Shown: positions 50,599 through 59,214 of the stretch, piece by piece
Layout: the number at the start of each line of letters is the position of its first letter
How positions within the stretch are numbered: position 1 is the first letter of the stretch
Assembly: GCF_014873145.1 (NCBI RefSeq)
Contig: NZ_JADBEK010000001.1
Span: 9,486,001-9,550,000 of the forward strand
Source of the DNA: Nonomuraea angiospora
GTDB lineage: Bacteria > Actinomycetota > Actinomycetes > Streptosporangiales > Streptosporangiaceae
Length of the DNA: 64,000 nucleotides
Direction of reading: 5' to 3'
Program-made: the position numbers and the translations under genes
Notes under the pieces: model-generated
What the model was told of the DNA's origin: nothing
Database searches by the model: none
Seen by the model: only the letters and a program-made list of their open reading frames with translations

Positions 50599-50675
50599 CA
50601 GTCAGAAATACGGTGATAAATGTCACTTCGCCCGGTCAGGAATAGCGCACCGTGAAAGCGGAATAGCGTCGAGTC

Positions 50676-51437
50676 ATGACCTTTTCCTATGTGGTGACCG
50701 GCGGCGGGCGTGGCATCGGAAAGGCCGTGGTCGAACGGCTCCTCGGCGAGCAGGACACCGTGGTGGCCGTCGAACGCGACCCCGACGCCCTCGCCTGGGC
50801 CGGCCCTCGAGTCATCCCGCTGATCGGCGACGCGGCCGACGAGGAGGTCGCCGCCTGGGCCGCCGACCTGGCCCAGGAGGCGGGCGTCCTGCGCGGCTGG
50901 GTGAACAACGCCGCCGTGTTCCGCGACGCCTCCGTACACATGTCCCCGATCGCCGAGGTCAGAGCCCTGATCGCGGCCAATCTCGACCTCGCCGTGGTGG
51001 GCTGTGCCACCGCCGTACGCCACTTCCTCGCGGCCGGTACGCCCGGCGCCGTCGTCAACGTCACCTCCCACCAGGCCACCAGGGCGGTGCCCGGCAGCCT
51101 CCCCTACTCGACCGCCAAGGCCGCCACCGAGGGCCTGACCAGGGCGCTGGCCGTGGAGTACGGCAGGCACGGGATCAGGGTCAACGCCGTGGCCCCTGGC
51201 TCCGTGGCCACCGAACGGTATGAGGCGTTCCTGGAGGCGCAGCCGCCGCAGGCGCGGCAGGCCGTCGAGGAGCAGCTGGCCACGCTGCATCCCCTCGGCC
51301 GGGTCGCGACGCCCGCCGAGGTGGCCTCCGTCGTGGCGCACCTCCTCTCGGACGAGGCGGCGTTCGTGAACGGCGCCACCATCCCCGTGGACGGCGGCCG
51401 TACGGTGCTGGGACTCGATCCCGAAGCTCGGGAATGA
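50676..51437 (+). CDS. SDR-family oxidoreductase
   Basis: 253 aa, a classical [40 protein letters not shown] (catalytic Ser and YxxxK), [14 protein letters not shown] and a C-terminal PVDGG. NAD(P)-dependent oxidoreductase with unknown substrate. It is divergent from the MFS gene, which may move a related compound. Confidence 0.92.
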   Translation: MTFSYVVTGGGRGIGKAVVERLLGEQDTVVAVERDPDALAWAGPRVIPLIGDAADEEVAAWAADLAQEAGVLRGWVNNAAVFRDASVHMSPIAEVRALIAANLDLAVVGCATAVRHFLAAGTPGAVVNVTSHQATRAVPGSLPYSTAKAATEGLTRALAVEYGRHGIRVNAVAPGSVATERYEAFLEAQPPQARQAVEEQLATLHPLGRVATPAEVASVVAHLLSDEAAFVNGATIPVDGGRTVLGLDPEARE

Positions 51438-51449
51438 AAACCGTTGCCA
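51435..51449 (+). promoter_or_regulatory. Zur-box-like site upstream of rpmE2
   Basis: TGAAAACCGTTGCCA resembles the actinobacterial Zur consensus TGAAAATGATTTTCA: the left half is intact and the right half matches 4 of 6. It starts 31 bp before the L31 start. Paralogous zinc-free L31 genes are usually Zur-repressed. Confidence 0.5.
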
Positions 51450-51465
51450 CCTGGTTGTGCAGGCC

Positions 51466-51717
51466 ATGAAGAAGAACCTGCACCCCGCGTACGGCCCCGT
51501 CGTCTTCCGTGACCCGAGCGTCGGGTTCGCGTTCCTTACGCGCTCGACCCTCACCAGCGACAGGACGATCGAGTGGGAGGACGGCAGGACGTACCCGGTC
51601 GTCGACGTGGACGTCTCGTCCGCCAGCCACCCCTTCTACACCGGCCGCGGCCGCATCCTCGACACCGCGGGCCGCGTCGAGCGCTTCAACCAGCGCTACG
51701 CGAACCGCCGCAAGTGA
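51466..51717 (+). CDS. rpmE2: 50S ribosomal protein L31, type B (zinc-free paralogue)
   Basis: 83 aa. [16 protein letters not shown] and [33 protein letters not shown] (in part) match L31 type B. The zinc-binding cysteines of the C+ form are absent. Under zinc limitation such paralogues replace zinc-containing L31 and release zinc. ATG 51466; a Zur-like site precedes it and a strong hairpin follows. Confidence 0.93.
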   Translation: MKKNLHPAYGPVVFRDPSVGFAFLTRSTLTSDRTIEWEDGRTYPVVDVDVSSASHPFYTGRGRILDTAGRVERFNQRYANRRK

Positions 51718-51724
51718 CGGGTGG

Positions 51725-51752
51725 CCCCGCGGGCACGGGTGTGCCCGCGGGG
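51725..51752 (+). terminator. Terminator hairpin after rpmE2
   Basis: CCCCGCGGGCAC at 51725-51736 and its exact complement GTGCCCGCGGGG at 51741-51752, with a 4-nt GGGT loop. The 12-bp stem begins 8 bp after the rpmE2 stop. Confidence 0.8.
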
Positions 51753-51833
51753 GAAGCCGCGCCGGTCCGCCAGTGGGGGCATGCCTGCGCTACTGCTGGG
51801 TAAAAGGTGGTCACCGGCGTCGGAGCAGTGGTG

Positions 51834-52076
51834 ATGGCGATGAGTCTCTCTGGGAAGGAACGCCGCATTCTCGCTGAGATCGAGGAGGCCCTCGAGCGAG
51901 AGGACCCCGAGCTGGCCAGGCGCGTCGCGGCGATCAACAAGATCGAATCGGACGGGGACTTCCCCCGGGCGTACGGTGATCGCCTGCGCAGGTGGGTGCT
52001 AGCGCACGTCTGGATGATCTTCACGGCCGGCGCGCTCGTGATCTTCCTGCTCCTGCTCGCCGTACTGACCACCTGA
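51834..52076 (+). CDS. DUF3040 small membrane protein
   Basis: 80 aa. LSGKERRILAEIEEALEREDPELARRVA is the DUF3040 N-terminal signature (shown in part); one C-terminal transmembrane helix (WMIFTAGALVIFLLLLAVL). ATG 51834 or 51840. Function unknown; such proteins are widespread in actinobacteria. Confidence 0.85.
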   Translation: MAMSLSGKERRILAEIEEALEREDPELARRVAAINKIESDGDFPRAYGDRLRRWVLAHVWMIFTAGALVIFLLLLAVLTT

Positions 52077-52107
52077 GAGCAAGCCTCGCCGTACTGACCA
52101 CCTGAGA
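52056..52107 (+). repeat. 23-bp direct repeat of the DUF3040 gene end
   Basis: CTCGCCGTACTGACCACCTG AGA occurs at 52056-52078 (including the stop codon) and again at 52085-52107, 29 bp apart. The 3' end of the gene has been duplicated in tandem. Confidence 0.85.
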
Positions 52108-52115
52108 CCGAGCAG

Positions 52116-52346
52116 TCAGCGCCGCCGGCGCAGCAGCGCCAGGTCGGCGGCGGCCACGACGGCCACCACGGCGGCGATCGCGGCCTCCCAGCGCCAGACC
52201 TCCGCCCCCGTGTTCGCGGCGAGCACCGCGAAGAGCACCGCCGCCGCCATCCCCAGCACCAGCGCGACCAGCGACAGGATCCGCCGGGCGCGCAGCGGGC
52301 TGCGTGCGGTCACCGGCTCCGTGCCCGCCCGGTTACGCAGCCACAT
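52116..52346 (-). CDS. DUF6343-like small membrane protein
   Basis: 76 aa. GTEPVTARSPLRARRIL is the family's N-terminal signature (from memory), followed by two transmembrane helices (SLVALVLGMAAAVLFAVLAA; AAIAAVVAVVAAADLALL). Function unknown. It follows the next gene by 22 bp on the same strand. Confidence 0.8.
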   Translation of the reverse strand: MWLRNRAGTEPVTARSPLRARRILSLVALVLGMAAAVLFAVLAANTGAEVWRWEAAIAAVVAVVAAADLALLRRRR

Positions 52347-52368
52347 GGTCTGTCCCCTTTCCGTACGG

Positions 52369-53073
52369 TCAGGCGAGGCACCTCAGGGCCGCGACGACGC
52401 GCGGGTCGATCCCGTGCGACGCGGGCAGCCGCCCCACCGTGGCCTCCACGAACTCGGGGTACGACAGCGAGGCCGTGACCCCGTCCACGGCGGCCCAGAT
52501 CTCGTCGGCCGTCTGCTCCACCTGCACCTTGGCCTCCTGCTCGGCCAGCACGAACCGCCCCACCGCCACCCGCCACAGCGTCCGCCCGTCGGCCTCGGCC
52601 TCGGGGACGGGCGCGCCGACGTCGTCGGCGTGGGTGGCGTACTCGGAGTCGTAGTGGAAGGCCTGCCGGCCGCACGGGTAGGGGCCGGCCATGGTGTCGA
52701 TCAGCCCGCCGGGGCCGAGCTCGCGCATGCGGCGGCGCGTCTCGCCGTTCTGGGCCCGCCATTCCTCCAGCACTTCCGCCACGGGCCGGTCGCGCCGCTG
52801 CCGCACCGACCACTCGTTGAAGTCGTTGTAGCCGGACACACCGGCCGTGGAGAGCCCGGTCAGCAGGTCCTGCACGGTCCCGTCGAGGCAGGCGTGGTTG
52901 TACAGCTCCTCGCCCGCCAGGTGGCCCAGCACGTCGCGCACCGACCATCCCTCGCACCGGGACGGCCGCCGCCAGCCGGCCTCGTCGAGCCCGCTGAAGA
53001 ACCGGTCGAGCCGGGCGGCCTCCGCGTCGAAGATGTCGAACGGATTGAAGTGTTTGAGCAGCTCGTCGGCCAT
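52369..53073 (-). CDS. DinB-fold (maleylpyruvate isomerase family) protein
   Basis: 234 aa. N-terminal SRCEGWSVRDVLGHLAGEE and the metal-binding HxxE-type positions match actinobacterial mycothiol-dependent isomerase/DinB-fold proteins. DSEYATHADDVGAP gives a second metal site. The substrate is not evident. Confidence 0.85.
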   Translation of the reverse strand: MADELLKHFNPFDIFDAEAARLDRFFSGLDEAGWRRPSRCEGWSVRDVLGHLAGEELYNHACLDGTVQDLLTGLSTAGVSGYNDFNEWSVRQRRDRPVAEVLEEWRAQNGETRRRMRELGPGGLIDTMAGPYPCGRQAFHYDSEYATHADDVGAPVPEAEADGRTLWRVAVGRFVLAEQEAKVQVEQTADEIWAAVDGVTASLSYPEFVEATVGRLPASHGIDPRVVAALRCLA

Positions 53074-53090
53074 ACTCCGGACGCTACCCG

Positions 53091-53795
53091 CTACGTGCCC
53101 GCTTTCACGGCCATCGATCCGACGGCGGACCTGACCCGGTCGTACTCGCCGGCGCAGGAGGGCGCCCGCTCGGGCGGGACCCAGCCGCCCTGGGCGATCC
53201 GGTCGTATTTGCCGGGGTCGGCGCCGTACAGGAGGCAGGCGAACGTGGCCGATTCGGGCGGCCCCGACAGATGGTCGATGCCGGAGTGGCCGGCGAGCAG
53301 GTGGCGGGCCTCGGCGGCGGCCACCACGCGCTTGGGCGCGTCGGAGGCGAGCGTCAGCGCCGCGAACTGGTCGGCCTGCTCCTCGCTGTCGGCCAGGCCG
53401 TTCAGCGTGGCCAGGGCGTGGCCGAGCTGGTGGTGGAAGAGCACGGACAGCGCGCCGTCCATGCGGGCGGACCTGGTACGGGCGTCGGTCTCCTCGGTCT
53501 CGGAGATGCCGTCCATCACGCGGCGCACCTTGTCCACGAGCTGGTAGCAGATGGTGATCCGGCGCTCCTCCTGGTCCCAGGCGGCATCCGCCGCGTCGCA
53601 GTCACGGGCGACGACCTTGACCGGCGCGGGCAGCCGGATCCGGGTCTTGAGCGCGTCGCCGTCCTTGAGGAGCTCCCTGGCCTGCTCGGCGCTCGGCGAG
53701 CCCGGCCGCTCGTAGCGTACGGACAGTTCGGATGAAGGCGCCGCCCCCAGCGTGCTCGTCATACTCAGGACGAGGGCGATGAGGGGATGCGGCAT
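53091..53795 (-). CDS. DUF4344-like secreted metallopeptidase homologue with altered HExxH
   Basis: 234 aa from ATG 53795 (GAAGGAG 6 nt upstream). A signal peptide (LIALVLSMTSTLGAAP) is followed by a DUF4344-like domain (ITICYQLVDKVRRVM; SVLFHHQLGHALATLNGL; EEQADQFAALTLAS). The expected HExxH zinc motif is HQLGH: the catalytic Glu is Gln. So the fold may still bind zinc but is probably not an active protease. Confidence 0.78.
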   Translation of the reverse strand: MPHPLIALVLSMTSTLGAAPSSELSVRYERPGSPSAEQARELLKDGDALKTRIRLPAPVKVVARDCDAADAAWDQEERRITICYQLVDKVRRVMDGISETEETDARTRSARMDGALSVLFHHQLGHALATLNGLADSEEQADQFAALTLASDAPKRVVAAAEARHLLAGHSGIDHLSGPPESATFACLLYGADPGKYDRIAQGGWVPPERAPSCAGEYDRVRSAVGSMAVKAGT

Positions 53796-53890
53796 ACGAG
53801 GCTCCTTCGGGGGTCGGTAGATCCACGCAATGCGACTGTCCATGCGCGCAAAGCGTGATCCCTAAACCTGAGGGCCCCCGAAAAGCCCGA

Positions 53891-53920
53891 AGGCCCGGCC
53901 CCTGGGAAGGGACCGGGCCT
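53891..53920 (-). terminator. Terminator hairpin after the secreted protein gene
   Basis: AGGCCCGGCCCCTGGGAAGG then GACCGGGCCT forms a stem of 7 plus 4 bp with one mismatch and a short loop. It lies 13-42 bp after the stop of the secreted protein gene, before the DUF4344-like gene. Confidence 0.65.
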
Positions 53921-53932
53921 CCGTCCTATGGA

Positions 53933-54667
53933 TTAACGACGCCACCAGCTGCCGTAGACCCGCACGGAGTCCGTGCGGCTCTTGGCACCGTCGAGCTCGT
54001 CGTTGCCGTCGAACACGGCGCGGAAGGTGCCGCTCTTGTAGGCGCGGGTCTCGGCGTAGAACTTGCCGCCCCACTTGGTCTTGGCGGAGGCGACCCACTT
54101 CCAGCCGCTGGAGCCGTTGGCGCGGAAGTAGACGTTCACCTTCTCGCCGCGGACGCCCTCCCAGCCGTCGTCATCCACCTGGAGACGGCCGGAGAACTCG
54201 ATCGTACGACCCTTGCGGATCTTGTACGGGTCGGCGGAGAAGCGCGAGATACGAGTCTCGGACTTGCTCTTCTCGAGCTCGACCGAGAAGAACGCCGTGT
54301 CCGTCGCGATCTGCTTGCCGGCAGAGTCGAAGGCTACAGCGGTGGCCTGCCACTTGCCCTGAGGGTCGCCCTCGGTGAAGCCGACGGCGAAGCGCCAGCC
54401 CTCGAGGTCCTTGACGTCCTTGGCGCGGAGCGTGCGGGCGCCCTCGGGCGCCACGCTGAGCTCGACCTTCTTGACGTCGGAGCTGGCCCCGATGTCGAAG
54501 TACGCGGTCGTCTCGGAGCCGGGCTCCACCACGACCGGATTAGGGTCGATGTCGCGGATCTTGAGCTGGGTGTCCACCTTGGTGGCCGCCGAAGCAGTGC
54601 TCGCGCCCGACATCAGCATGGCCCCGCCCACAAGGGCGGAAACGATACCAAGTGCGATCTTTCTCAT
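53933..54667 (-). CDS. Secreted protein with two Ig-like domains
   Basis: 244 aa. The signal peptide (IVSALVGGAMLMSGASTASA) ends near residue 28. There are two beta-sandwich halves: TKVDTQLKIRDIDPNPVVVEP and ISRFSADPYKIRKGRTIEFSG. The C-terminal repeat-like GSSGWKWVASAKTKWGGKFYAE recalls bacterial Ig-like/carboxypeptidase-regulatory domains. Function unknown; possibly an exported structural or adhesion protein. Confidence 0.75.
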   Translation of the reverse strand: MRKIALGIVSALVGGAMLMSGASTASAATKVDTQLKIRDIDPNPVVVEPGSETTAYFDIGASSDVKKVELSVAPEGARTLRAKDVKDLEGWRFAVGFTEGDPQGKWQATAVAFDSAGKQIATDTAFFSVELEKSKSETRISRFSADPYKIRKGRTIEFSGRLQVDDDGWEGVRGEKVNVYFRANGSSGWKWVASAKTKWGGKFYAETRAYKSGTFRAVFDGNDELDGAKSRTDSVRVYGSWWRR

Positions 54668-54843
54668 GAGGGTGCTGATTCCTCTCCCCGTATTGACTTG
54701 GAGCCGGCTCGGGGTGGCCGACCCCTTTACTACTTTGAGCCATGAGAAGGGGAAAAGGTTGGCTAAAGTTACAGAAAATATTTGATCACGCTGATCACCA
54801 GCGGTTATGCGAGGAAAGTACTTGACCGGCTACAGTCTGGCGC

Positions 54844-55716
54844 ATGACCGACGTCTACACGCTCGGCGAGCCCTTGGGAGTCGTCTCCAGCGGCCGGGTT
54901 CGCCACGAGAGCGAAGCCCGGCTGGACGTGTGCGGGCCCGAGTTCACCCTGGCCATCGCGCTGGCCAGGCTCGGGCACCGCAGTGCGTACCTGGGCAAGG
55001 TGGGCGATGACGAGCTGGGCGCGAGGGCGCTCACCGCGCTCAGGGGCGAGGGCGTGGACGTCACGGACATGCGCGTGTCCGAGGGGCTGCGCACGGGGCT
55101 GATCCTCAGGGAGTCCCGCGTCGGCCGCTCACTGAAAGTGACGCAGTACCGCGCGGGCTCGGCGGGCTCGCGGCTCACTCCGGGCAACGTGCCGATCGAC
55201 CGGATCGCGGCGTCGAAGATGCTCCACGTGACCGGGCTCACGGCGGGCCTCGGCCGGGACGCGCTCGACGCGGTGCGCACCGCCGTGAGCGCCGCGAAGA
55301 ACGCCGGGGTGATGATCTCCTTCTCCGTCGACTACGTGCCCGAGCTGTGGCCGTCGGTGCGCGAGGCCGAGGAGGTGCTGGGCGAGCTGGCCTGCGAATC
55401 GCACCTGCTCTTCCTCCGCCAGGACGAGCTCGACCTGGTCAAGCCCGCACTCACGCCGGAGCGCGAGGTCGTGGTGGACCGCGGCGCCAAGGGCGCGAGC
55501 GTGCGCGCCGACCGGATGCGCTACGACGTGCCGGGCTGGCAGGTCCCCATCGTGGACACGGCCGGCGCGGGGGAGGCGTTCGCGGCCGGTTACATCAGCG
55601 CCGCGCTCGACGGCCTCATCCCCCAGGAGCGCCTGCACCGCGGGGCGCTGTTGAGCGCCGCCGCGGTGACCAGCGTCAGCGACTGGCAGGGGTTGCCCAC
55701 CAGGTCAGACCTCTAG
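54844..55716 (+). CDS. PfkB-family carbohydrate kinase homologue with altered catalytic site
   Basis: 290 aa, ribokinase-like fold. The second signature reads DTAGAGEAFAAGYISA, where the usual GAGD catalytic Asp is Glu. The first signature region (CGPEFTLAIALARLGH) lacks the typical GGAPAN. The overall length and FLRQDELDLVKPAL helix fit PfkB. So kinase activity is doubtful. ATG 54844 has TACAGT 5-10 nt upstream and no leader. It converges on the GH87 gene, overlapping by 4 bp (CTAG). Confidence 0.82.
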   Translation: MTDVYTLGEPLGVVSSGRVRHESEARLDVCGPEFTLAIALARLGHRSAYLGKVGDDELGARALTALRGEGVDVTDMRVSEGLRTGLILRESRVGRSLKVTQYRAGSAGSRLTPGNVPIDRIAASKMLHVTGLTAGLGRDALDAVRTAVSAAKNAGVMISFSVDYVPELWPSVREAEEVLGELACESHLLFLRQDELDLVKPALTPEREVVVDRGAKGASVRADRMRYDVPGWQVPIVDTAGAGEAFAAGYISAALDGLIPQERLHRGALLSAAAVTSVSDWQGLPTRSDL

Positions 55717-58700
55717 TTCGTGGTCAGCGTGAAGGTCGAGGTCGTGTTCTTGATGTTCTGGTAGTTGTTGCTGAACTTCAGGTTGTTGATCGTGGCCGAC
55801 CCGACGGCCGGGCCCTGCCCCGGCTCGGGCAGCTCGTTCACCCAGATGCCGAACCCGGACTTGGCGTCGAAGGCGTCGCCGCTCTTCTGCGCCCCGCTGA
55901 TCGAGACGTTCGTGAGGATCGTGTCCTTGACCGGGTTCAGCGGCGCGCTGCCGGAGTAGCCGGTCTGGAACATGATCCCGCTGTACGTCGGGTCCACGAT
56001 GTCCAGGTTGTTGACGCGGATGCCCTGGAACACCTTGGAGGAGGAGAACAGCCACAGCGCCGGGAACGTCTGCTGCCCCCAGAAGTGCCCGCCCGCCCGG
56101 ACCAGCGAGATGTTGTCGAACGTCGTCGGCGGGCTGGCGCCGAACCCGTTCATCGGGATCCCGAAGTCCAGCGAGCTGATCGTGACGCCCGGGTAGGTCA
56201 GCGTGTCCGCGACGTAGATGTTCCTGAAGGTGTTGTCGTAGCCGCCGTACACGGCCACGCCCGCGGCCCGCCAGGTGAGCAGCGAGGTCAGGTTCTCGAA
56301 GACGTTGCCGGTCTGCTCGCCGGGGTTGTTGTCGGTGGCCGAGAACAGCGCGAAGCTGTCGTCGCCGGTGGCCCTGGCCTCGACGTTGGTGACGTGGTTG
56401 CCGGTGCTGCCGTTGGTCATGTTCAGGCCGTCGGCGAACAGGTTGCGGATCCGCGAGTTCCTGATCGTGATGTTGTCCGTGTTCGTGCCCCAGTAGAGGC
56501 AGATCTGGTGCTCGGCCCAGACGTTGTCGATCGTCATGTTGGCCACGTTCGAGAAGTCGAAGACCTTGCCGGGGCCGTCGATGCGCGAGGTGTAGTTGCC
56601 GAAGTAGGCGAAGTTCGCGAACGTCGAGCCGTTGGCCGAGGACTCCGTGCGGAAGCCCACGTCGGTGTTGTCCTGGCCGGTGGGGGAGTAGAACCTGGTG
56701 AACCAGGGGCCCGCGCCGACGATCTTGACGGCCTTGCCGTACACCTGGAACTTGCCCGAGGTCTGGTAGTCGCCCTGCGGCAGGTAGACGCCGGTCAGAT
56801 TGGCGTCCATGCGGGCCTTGTCGAGCGCGTTCTGCACGTCCTGGTGGGTGAAACCGGTCGGTACGGCGTACTTCGCCGGGTCCGGGTTCGCGACCGGGGT
56901 CGCCTGCTCGAAGTCCACGAAGTCGATCGCGTACGTCTGGGTGTTGGCCACGTCCTTCTGCAGCCTGATCGTGCTGCCCTTGGGCACGGTGGCGCCGAGG
57001 AGCACGTTCGCCTCGTCGTAGATGTGCCTGGGCGGTCCAGAGCCGGGGGAGTTGGTGGGACTGGCCTCGGCGCCGTAGAGCCAGGCGTAGCGGGAGGTCA
57101 GGTTGACGGCCTTGAGGAACGAGCCGTTGACGTAGACGTTCAGGGTCGAGCTGAGCCCGCCGCCGCCCGCCGCGTCGGGCATGGAGAAGCGGGTGACCAG
57201 GGTGTTCGTGTCCGCCCTGGTGGTGAACTCGACGTACGCGCCGGTCTGGTTGAGCGTCACCGCGCGCCGCCCGGACGCCTCGCCGGCGATCGTGCCGATG
57301 TCCCTGCTCGGGCCCACGCGCGTGGCCCCGCCGCCGATCACGGCGTCCTCGGCCTCGTACGTGTCGTACGGCATGTTCGCGCCGCGGCCCACGAACAGCG
57401 GCAGCTCGCTGGTGTTGTTGGCGCGCTTGACGGGCAGCTCGTTGGCGTCGTCGGCGAGCACCGTCTTCACCGTGTATTTGCCGTTGGCCGCGGTCCACGT
57501 GCCCAGGCTCACCGGGCTCGTGGTCGCGCCCGCCGCGATGGCGCCGGCGGTCGAGCCGGTCAGGGTCTTGACGACGGTGCCGGAGCCGTTCGTGACGGTG
57601 AGCGTGATGCCGTGGGAGCCGCCGCTGGAGGCCACCGTGCCCTGGTTCTTGATCGCCACCGAGAACGTCACCGTGTTGCCCGCGGCCGGATTGCCCGGCG
57701 TCCAGGCGACGGGGGAGGCGATCAGGTCGGCCGTGTCGACCGGCTTCACGGTCAGGGTGCCGGTGGCGGTGTTGTTGGCCTCGTTCAGCTCGACGACCTT
57801 GCCGTCCTCGTCCACCTTGGCGGACAGCGGGTAGGTCCCGGCGTCCCTGGCGCCGATGTTCGCGGACACGGTGGCCGACGCCCCCGCGGCCAGCGCGCCC
57901 ACGTTCGCGCTGCCGACCTTGGTGGTGCCCGCGTAGAAGTTCACGGAGGTCGCGGCGGCGGCCGCGGTGCCCGCGTTCCTGACCGTGGCCGACAGCGTGA
58001 CCGCGTCGGTCTCGACCGGCGCGGCCGGGGACGACGAGAGATCGCCCACGGTCAGGTCGGGATTGGCCGACGGGGTGCCGAAGATCTGGAACTCGGCCAC
58101 CTGCCCGCCCGGCGCGCCCGAGTTGGCGGTGATCTGCAGCCGGACGTCGGCGGCCTTACCGGTCACCGGGATCGTCACGGAGTTGCCGGTGGCCGGGTCG
58201 AAGGTGTAGACGGCCTGTGCGACCAGGGTGCTGAAGGCGCTCGCGCTCTGCTCCCGGCCCAGCACCTGGATGGTCTGGGTCCGCCTGGCCCAGGCGGGGT
58301 CGGGGTTGAGCTTGAGGGTGATCGAGCTCAGGTCGGCGTTGGCGCCGAGCTGCACGGTCAGCGTGCCGGGGTAGGCCGCGCCCTCCCAGTACGTCTGCAG
58401 GTTGTCGTCGTTGGCGTTGGCGGCCACGTACGTGTGGGTGTGCGAGGACTCGGTGATCGCCTTGCCGAGCGCCAGGTTGGCGCCGCCCGGCGGCGGGTTG
58501 TCCGGCGCGCTGCCCCACACCTCGAACTCGGAGAGCTGGCCCGCGGGCCAGCCGGTGTTCGCGGTGATCTGCAGCCGGACGTAGCGGGCGGTCGTGGGGG
58601 CGAAGGTGATCGTCGCGGTCGGGTTGAAGGTGTACGTCGCCGAGGCGACGATCGTGCTGAAGGGGGAGCCGGTCGTGCTGCCCTGGACGGTCAGCGTCTG

Positions 58701-58976
58701 GGTACGGCTCGGCCAGCCGGACGGCAGCTTCAGCACGAGCTTGTTGACGCTCGCGCTGACGCCGAGGTCGACCTGGACCCATTGCGGGAAGGCGTTGTTG
58801 GCCGACTCCCAGTAGGTGGCCTGGTTGCCGTCGGTCACGTTGGGGGCGGCGTAGACGTCGGTGGAGCTGCTCGCGGTGGCGGTCCTGCCGGCCGCGAGGT
58901 TGGTGTCGGCCGCCGCGTAGGCGGGTGTGGCCAGGAATCCGAGGACTAACGTAAGGGCGGCTAAGAGTGCTCTCAT
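55713..58976 (-). CDS. Secreted GH87 alpha-1,3-glucanase with two F5/8C, two CARDB and a CBM35-like domain
   Basis: 1087 aa. Signal peptide (LAALTLVLGFLATPAYA, to about residue 22), two F5/8-type C carbohydrate-binding domains (about 25-158 and 160-305), two CARDB domains (about 306-533), a CBM35-like domain (YEAEDAVIGGG, about 540-700), then a right-handed beta-helix of GH87 (about 711-1087) with ATGDDSFALF as the catalytic Asp region. GH87 enzymes cut alpha-1,3-glucan (mutan, fungal cell wall). ATG 58976 with GGAAGGG upstream. Its promoter is shared in form with that of the ABC importer. Confidence 0.88.
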   Translation of the reverse strand: MRALLAALTLVLGFLATPAYAAADTNLAAGRTATASSSTDVYAAPNVTDGNQATYWESANNAFPQWVQVDLGVSASVNKLVLKLPSGWPSRTQTLTVQGSTTGSPFSTIVASATYTFNPTATITFAPTTARYVRLQITANTGWPAGQLSEFEVWGSAPDNPPPGGANLALGKAITESSHTHTYVAANANDDNLQTYWEGAAYPGTLTVQLGANADLSSITLKLNPDPAWARRTQTIQVLGREQSASAFSTLVAQAVYTFDPATGNSVTIPVTGKAADVRLQITANSGAPGGQVAEFQIFGTPSANPDLTVGDLSSSPAAPVETDAVTLSATVRNAGTAAAAATSVNFYAGTTKVGSANVGALAAGASATVSANIGARDAGTYPLSAKVDEDGKVVELNEANNTATGTLTVKPVDTADLIASPVAWTPGNPAAGNTVTFSVAIKNQGTVASSGGSHGITLTVTNGSGTVVKTLTGSTAGAIAAGATTSPVSLGTWTAANGKYTVKTVLADDANELPVKRANNTSELPLFVGRGANMPYDTYEAEDAVIGGGATRVGPSRDIGTIAGEASGRRAVTLNQTGAYVEFTTRADTNTLVTRFSMPDAAGGGGLSSTLNVYVNGSFLKAVNLTSRYAWLYGAEASPTNSPGSGPPRHIYDEANVLLGATVPKGSTIRLQKDVANTQTYAIDFVDFEQATPVANPDPAKYAVPTGFTHQDVQNALDKARMDANLTGVYLPQGDYQTSGKFQVYGKAVKIVGAGPWFTRFYSPTGQDNTDVGFRTESSANGSTFANFAYFGNYTSRIDGPGKVFDFSNVANMTIDNVWAEHQICLYWGTNTDNITIRNSRIRNLFADGLNMTNGSTGNHVTNVEARATGDDSFALFSATDNNPGEQTGNVFENLTSLLTWRAAGVAVYGGYDNTFRNIYVADTLTYPGVTISSLDFGIPMNGFGASPPTTFDNISLVRAGGHFWGQQTFPALWLFSSSKVFQGIRVNNLDIVDPTYSGIMFQTGYSGSAPLNPVKDTILTNVSISGAQKSGDAFDAKSGFGIWVNELPEPGQGPAVGSATINNLKFSNNYQNIKNTTSTFTLTTN

Positions 58977-59010
58977 GGGGGTGGCCCTTCCGGGTAGGAC
59001 GGATGGCCGA

Positions 59011-59061
59011 ACCATAGGATGTCGAGCAGATAGCCGCAATATTTCGACGAGATTTCGCAAA
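59011..59061 (-). promoter_or_regulatory. GH87 promoter and operator module
   Basis: On the minus strand: TTGCGG (59034-59039), 17-bp spacer and TATGGT (59011-59016) form a sigma-70-type promoter. GTCGAAATATTGCG overlaps the -35; TTTGCGAAATCTC lies just upstream (to 59061). The same arrangement occurs before the ABC solute-binding gene. Confidence 0.75.
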
Positions 59062-59177
59062 CAGTTGACTGACAGGAAGTGCCGCCCGCGGTCTTCCCTT
59101 GCTGGTCAGGAACTTGCGAGGGCTGGGAGAACGCTGCGGAGGCGGCGCAAAGCCTGACGTCGGATCAACGTAAGCCG

Positions 59178-59208
59178 TTGCAAGCGCTTGCGCTGAAGGC
59201 CGTATAGT
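59178..59208 (+). promoter_or_regulatory. lacI-type gene promoter with GCAAGCGCTTGC palindrome
   Basis: The palindrome GCAAGCGCTTGC (59180-59191) resembles MalR/AglR-like LacI operators. TATAGT (59203-59208) ends 6 nt before ATG 59215, giving a leaderless transcript. TTGCAA, 19 bp upstream of TATAGT, may be the -35, so the palindrome overlaps it. Confidence 0.65.
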
Positions 59209-59214
59209 TTGCGC

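Noticed and set aside
55347..58949. A plus-strand open frame of 1200 codons opposite the GH87 gene
   Set aside because: High-GC antisense artefact. The minus strand encodes a complete multi-domain GH87 with signal peptide.
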